DNA from: Planctomycetota bacterium
Lineage (GTDB): Bacteria > Planctomycetota > Planctomycetia > Pirellulales > Pirellulaceae
Assembly: GCA_963204915.1 (NCBI GenBank)
Contig: CAUJHS010000082.1
Span: 62,001 to 126,000, forward strand
Direction of reading: 5' to 3'
DNA: 64,000 nucleotides
Made by a program: the position numbers and the translations under genes. Positions 60,928 to 64,000 of this stretch are shown in pieces (within the stretch, counting starts at the first letter, position 1; the number at the start of each line of letters is the position of its first letter). A model generated the notes under the pieces. That model ran no database searches. It had not been told where the DNA came from and saw nothing but the letters and a program-made list of their open reading frames with translations.

Positions 60928-61347
60928 ATGAACCTTCAGGAAAGTATCGACCGGATCCTGGCCAACGAGTCGGTCGCTTTGGAAGGATTCTACGATCGAC
61001 TGTTTCAGAAACATCCCGAGTACCGGGCACTCTTCGAGGGCAAGAGCCTGTCGGCGCAAACGGCGATGCTAACCATGGCGCTTGTCGCGGTGAAGCAGGC
61101 GCCGGAGTTGCGTCCTGCGGCTTCGCTTTATCTTCGAGCCCTGGGGGTCAAACACAAGAAAGCGAATGTGCCGACCGAGGCGTACCAAAACTTCGTTGGC
61201 GTCTTGTTGGAGCAAATTGGCGAGTTTCACGGACCTGATTGGAACCACGCGCTGGCCGAGCAATGGCGCGACGCGCTGCTGCGCGCCTCGGGCCTGATGT
61301 TCCAAGGGTATGAAACGCCGGATGTCATTCCCAAACCGGCGACTTAA
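60928..61347 (+). CDS. Globin-like heme protein
   Basis: A 139-residue single-domain protein with the 3-on-3 globin pattern: 'SIDRILANESVALEGFYDRLF' then 'PEYRALFEG', the proximal-His region 'LRALGVKHKKANVPTEAY' and 'FVGVLLEQIGEFHGPDWNHALAEQW'. The likely proximal heme ligand is the His of 'GVKH' (about 84). It resembles the globin part of flavohemoglobins but has no reductase domain. Possible roles are NO or oxygen chemistry, consistent with neighbours that repair oxidised methionine. The start is the ATG at 60928 after AAGGTCGG; a longer frame runs through the tRNA-Sec gene and must be wrong. Its stop shares four bases with that of the convergent selenoprotein. Confidence 0.8.
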   Translation: MNLQESIDRILANESVALEGFYDRLFQKHPEYRALFEGKSLSAQTAMLTMALVAVKQAPELRPAASLYLRALGVKHKKANVPTEAYQNFVGVLLEQIGEFHGPDWNHALAEQWRDALLRASGLMFQGYETPDVIPKPAT

Positions 61348-62510
61348 TTCTTGGAGGTCTCTCGCTGTTGCTGGCTTTCCACAAAGCGGCGGTCGCCGTC
61401 GCTGAGTCGCGACAAGGGCACGACCAGCGTTCCGCCGTCGGCGCGTTGTAGCGTTACTTGCGTTGGCTCGATCTTCACCAACCGCGCCTGAATGCGAAAC
61501 TGGCCCGTTGTATCGGTCCAAGTTCGTAACGGAGCCAAGCCCGACGGAGGCGGCGCCTTGACTTCGCCGCCGAGTTGCTGCAAGTCTTCTTTTGCCGTGT
61601 CCGCCGCTGGCGTGTCGGGGTGTTGGGCAATCAGTCGGTTCAACGTATCGACAGCCCGTGCGACGCCGCTCTTGGAGGTTTTTGCGTAACCGCGCGCCTT
61701 GGAAATGGCGTCGGCCTGTTTCAACACAACTTCCGACTCGGGCGTTCGCTCGATTTGGCGCGCTGCGGCGACAAACGCTGGCGTAAGCGTTGGCAGTTGA
61801 CTGTAAATGCGTTTCGCTTCGGTATACGCCAGGGCGGCGACGAAGTCGTCCGGACTTTCTTTCAATTGTGCGACGGCGTATTCGAGTTGCTTTTTGCCGT
61901 CGTCGCTCAATTGCCGGGCGATTTCATCGGCCGACAGCGCCGGCTTCGCGTAGCTCTTGAAGTCGCCCAAGTCGCCTAATTTTTTCAACGCTTTGAGTTT
62001 CACGACGGCGGTGTACACGTCGTTTTCGGCCAGGGCTTGCTGAGCGGCGGTTACGTTTTCCGTCAGGAGCGTTAATTCCTGGTTGTTATACACGCGGCCC
62101 GCTTGCGACAACGTTTGCAGCATCAACTGCGCCAGGGCCGGCGCATCCTGCGAGCCTGAGGAGCCATGCAACTGTTCGCCATCGGCGCGAACGATATAGA
62201 TGATTGGAATCGCATTGCCGGGCGCCTGATAGCGGCGCGCCCAGGTTTGCCATTCTTGGCCTTCCGTGCTGATCTTCAGAGGCACAAACTGTGCCACCAG
62301 TGGCGCGAGGTTCGGATTGGTGTTCAACCGTTGCAACAGCGCCACGCAGGCCGGTCACGTTTCGGTTCCCGCCACGGCGAAGATCGGCCGGCCGGTTTGC
62401 TGCGATAATTGTTGCGCCTCTTCAAGCGTAATCGCCGCGGCCCAGCGTGGCGACGACAACCCGCCGCAAAGAACTGCGGCAACGACGGTCACTTTGGCGA
62501 AGGCGTTCAT
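61344..62510 (-). CDS. Exported thioredoxin-like selenoprotein (in-frame TGA at Sec52)
   Basis: Read from ATG 62510 to the stop at 61344, this frame is 389 codons with one TGA, codon 52 (62357-62355). The start is a signal peptide (MNAFAKVTVVAAVLCGG...PRWAAA). The residues around the TGA read 'FAVAGTET-U-PACVALLQRL', that is UxxC at the position of a thioredoxin CxxC. 'LKISTEGQEWQTWARRY' and 'AIPIIYIVRADGEQL' (cis-Pro region) support a thioredoxin-like domain to about residue 150. A helical domain (about 170-310) and an SH3-like tail ('LVKIEPTQVTLQRADGGTLV') follow. A tRNA-Sec lies 0.5 kb from its stop. If Sec is not inserted, it would be a pseudogene, which the context makes unlikely. Confidence 0.85.
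62313..62354 (-). promoter_or_regulatory. Candidate bacterial SECIS element after the Sec codon
   Basis: On the minus strand, starting 24 bases after the TGA, CGGTT-GAACACC-AATCCG forms a hairpin with one bulged U and a 7-nt loop beginning with G. Bacterial SECIS elements bound by SelB usually have their loop 16-37 bases downstream of the UGA and often a bulged U in the stem. Position and shape fit; pairing was done by eye. Confidence 0.42.
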
Positions 62511-62869
62511 CAGCGGTCATGGAAAGCGGAAGGCAAGCGGGACAATGACAAACGATGTACCTAAATATAGGCCCGCGGAGACCGCGGGGATACTCGTTAA
62601 TTTCACTCTCGACGGAAGTTGTTTCCGAGTAGGAACTTGGAGCGCGTGCGTAGAATCGCTCGGTTTTTTTGAGTCGCGAGAATATCTTGCCTGCGTTGGC
62701 CCAGTGAAAAACTTACGTCGCGTGCGGCCACTTTCGCATAACGGTAAGTTGTTCAGGCATGGATAGTTGCGAACCGATCACGTAGCCATGCGTTGTCATA
62801 AGTTAAACAAGAGTTGAAAATGTTTTGCAACAAGTGTTGATTTTGAATAAATCTCAATATAACAAAGGT

Positions 62870-63028
62870 GAAGGCAAAGGGCTTCGAAAGGAACACTGCG
62901 CGCGTGCTTTGCGCTCTCCTCCCTGCCCGTTAAGGGCTGCCGCGTCCTATACCGGCCGTTCCAAACTTCTTCGGTAGGGTCGAGATGAGGCGGCGGCCGC
63001 ACCCCGGTTTGATGGAGACCGGTTTTTT
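62870..63028 (+). ncRNA. Candidate structured noncoding RNA ending at an intrinsic terminator
   Basis: A plus-strand transcript is suggested by a promoter-like TTGATT (62837-62842) and TATAAC (62858-62863, 15-base spacer) and by a terminator at 63004-63028, with no coding frame between. A 6-bp pairing GCAAAG (62874-62879)/CTTTGC (62907-62912) lies near the 5' end. A 9-bp stem GGCTGCCGC (62935-62943)/GCGGCGGCC (62990-62998) encloses a smaller stem CCTA-CCG/CGG-TAGG. I found no match in memory to tmRNA, SRP or RNase P RNA; 6S-like RNA is not excluded. Confidence 0.36.
63004..63028 (+). terminator. Intrinsic terminator upstream of hisF
   Basis: A 7-bp stem (CCGGTTT/AGACCGG, one wobble pair) with a 5-base loop is followed at once by six T. 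The nearest coding gene upstream on this strand ends at 61347, so it more likely ends a local noncoding transcript or the globin/msr read-through. Confidence 0.62.
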
Positions 63029-63177
63029 GGGAGCGGCGCGATCGAACCGCGTGGCGTGCTGCTGCGCTTGCGTACAGGTCGGTTGACCCGTCCCCCCGCG
63101 CTGCTTAAAGTAGGAATTGGTTTGTTCTTAGGGGGACGGCGTTCGCCGCTCTCGGCGCTTGGTTGGTTGTGGGTGGT

Positions 63178-63945
63178 ATGCTCGCCAAAAGGGTTATTCC
63201 CTGTCTCGATGTCGATCGCGGGCGGGTCGTCAAAGGCGTCAACTTTCTCCAGTTGCGCGATGCTGGCGATCCGGTCGAAGTGGCGGCGCGCTACGAGCGC
63301 GAAGGCGCCGACGAGTTGGTATTTTTAGACATTACCGCCAGCCACGAAGACCGCGCCATTATGATCGACGTGGTCAGTCGCACGGCCGATCAGATTTTCA
63401 TGCCGCTGACCGTGGGCGGAGGTATTCGCACCCTGGAGGATATTCGCGCCTTGCTGAACGCCGGGTGTGACAAGGTTTCGATCAATTCTGCGGCATGCAA
63501 GAACCCGGAATTCGTGCGGGACGCCGCCCGACGTTTCGGCAGCCAGTGTATTGTGGTCAACATTGATCCCAAACGAGTTCAAAAGAACGGTCAAACCGTG
63601 TGGGAAGTCCACATTAACGGCGGCCGCATTCCTACGGGCTTGGAAGCGGTCTCATGGGCGCGTCGCGTCGAGGAGTTGGGCGCCGGAGAAATTGTCCTGA
63701 CCAGTATGGACGCGGACGGGACCAAAGATGGCTACGATTTGGAAATGACCGCCGCGGTAAGCGACGCGGTTTCCGTTCCGGTAGTCGCCAGTGGCGGAGC
63801 CGGCCGACCCGAACATTTGGCCGATGCCGTACTCATCGGCAAAGCCGATGCGGCGCTGGCCGCCAGTATTTTCCACTTTGGCGAATACACCATTCGCGAA
63901 ACGAAAGAAATCATGGCCGCGCGCGGAGTGCCCGTGCGGTTGTAA
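63178..63945 (+). CDS. hisF: Imidazole glycerol phosphate synthase subunit HisF
   Basis: A 255-residue (beta/alpha)8-barrel cyclase that, with HisH, makes imidazole glycerol phosphate and AICAR in histidine synthesis. The first strand '[19 protein letters not shown]' carries the catalytic Asp (about 11). '[15 protein letters not shown]' and '[11 protein letters not shown]' bind phosphate, the second catalytic Asp is in '[14 protein letters not shown]' (about 130), and '[13 protein letters not shown]' closes the barrel. The ATG at 63178 gives the usual start; the frame is open five codons further upstream to 63163. No other his genes are in the window. Confidence 0.97.
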   Translation: MLAKRVIPCLDVDRGRVVKGVNFLQLRDAGDPVEVAARYEREGADELVFLDITASHEDRAIMIDVVSRTADQIFMPLTVGGGIRTLEDIRALLNAGCDKVSINSAACKNPEFVRDAARRFGSQCIVVNIDPKRVQKNGQTVWEVHINGGRIPTGLEAVSWARRVEELGAGEIVLTSMDADGTKDGYDLEMTAAVSDAVSVPVVASGGAGRPEHLADAVLIGKADAALAASIFHFGEYTIRETKEIMAARGVPVRL

Positions 63946-64000
63946 ACCGTGTTTCCGAGTCGATTTTGTATCGACCACGACCCCAATTCAGACACGCCGG

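Larger units (their letters stand above)
62511..63177. other. Noncoding region between divergent genes
   Basis: About 670 bases between the selenoprotein start and hisF. The left part (62511-62800) would hold the selenoprotein promoter; a GC hairpin CCCGCGG/CCGCGGG lies near 62572-62590. The right part holds a candidate RNA gene and its terminator (62870-63028). The last 150 bases before hisF show no clear leader. Confidence 0.5.

Noticed and set aside
61344..62345. Shorter version of the thioredoxin-like gene starting at the GTG at 62345
   Set aside because: It would begin just after the redox motif without a signal peptide. The frame continues upstream through the TGA to a clear signal peptide, so the longer selenoprotein reading is preferred.
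62796..63002. Minus-strand open frame of 68 codons
   Set aside because: It lies opposite the candidate structured RNA and its terminator and has no recognisable product.

Overview
The window looks like a chromosomal segment of a planctomycete, probably related to Pirellulales. The evidence is two DUF1559 pseudopilin-like proteins with an H-X9-DG motif, a giant secreted protein with an N-terminal EPR-type (LEPR-XLL-like) motif and SdrD-B-like repeats, a Ser/Thr kinase-like protein with the 'LTRWQA...LGKY' N-terminal segment, DUF1573 proteins, and loosely packed genes on both strands. No phage, insertion sequence or CRISPR array was seen.

Layout. 1-8 kb: the end of a Na+/Ca2+ exchanger gene, the HrpA helicase, an FkbM methyltransferase, and an ECF sigma factor translationally coupled to a membrane partner. 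8-13 kb: a minus-strand operon of apbE, an FMN-binding TPR protein and a fused NapH/NapG-like polyferredoxin, together an extracytoplasmic flavin electron-transfer module. 13-27 kb: aldo/keto reductase, leucyltransferase and dnaB, an epimerase, DUF1559 proteins, menC, manA and a large pseudokinase. 27-33 kb: a co-directional, locally AT-rich cluster with a 12-cysteine exported peptide carrying a double-glycine-like site, a membrane-anchored protein, a DUF1573 lipoprotein, a stand-alone C39-like peptidase and a PMT-type glycosyltransferase. 33-43 kb: an HTH-receiver regulator, a neutral-ceramidase-like protein, comB, menaquinone-type ubiE/menG and ubiX, a prenyltransferase-fold toroid protein, an FAD oxidoreductase and a WD40 protein. 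43.5-52 kb: the 2811-residue repeat protein. 52-59 kb: a 32-residue basic protein, fabZ, trmB, a PHP-domain protein, a cytochrome c-like protein, and a TVP38 protein next to a mercuric-reductase-like flavoprotein. 59.6-62.5 kb: msrB, msrA, a tRNA-Sec gene, a globin, and an exported thioredoxin-like protein with an in-frame TGA. 62.9-64 kb: a candidate structured RNA with an intrinsic terminator, then hisF.

The strongest discovery is at 60.8-62.5 kb. A tRNA with anticodon UCA and selenocysteine-tRNA architecture (98 nt, long variable arm) lies beside a gene whose reading frame is open from a signal peptide through a TGA in a UxxC redox motif to the normal stop. This implies a selenoprotein in a cluster of methionine sulfoxide repair genes. 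Second-tier candidates are the Cys-rich peptide/C39 peptidase cluster, the apbE electron-transfer operon with an altered flavinylation motif (SKAT instead of SGAT), the pseudokinase, the five near-identical-length 1.06-kb super-repeats of the giant protein, the bL37-like 32-residue protein, and the terminator-ended noncoding transcript upstream of hisF.
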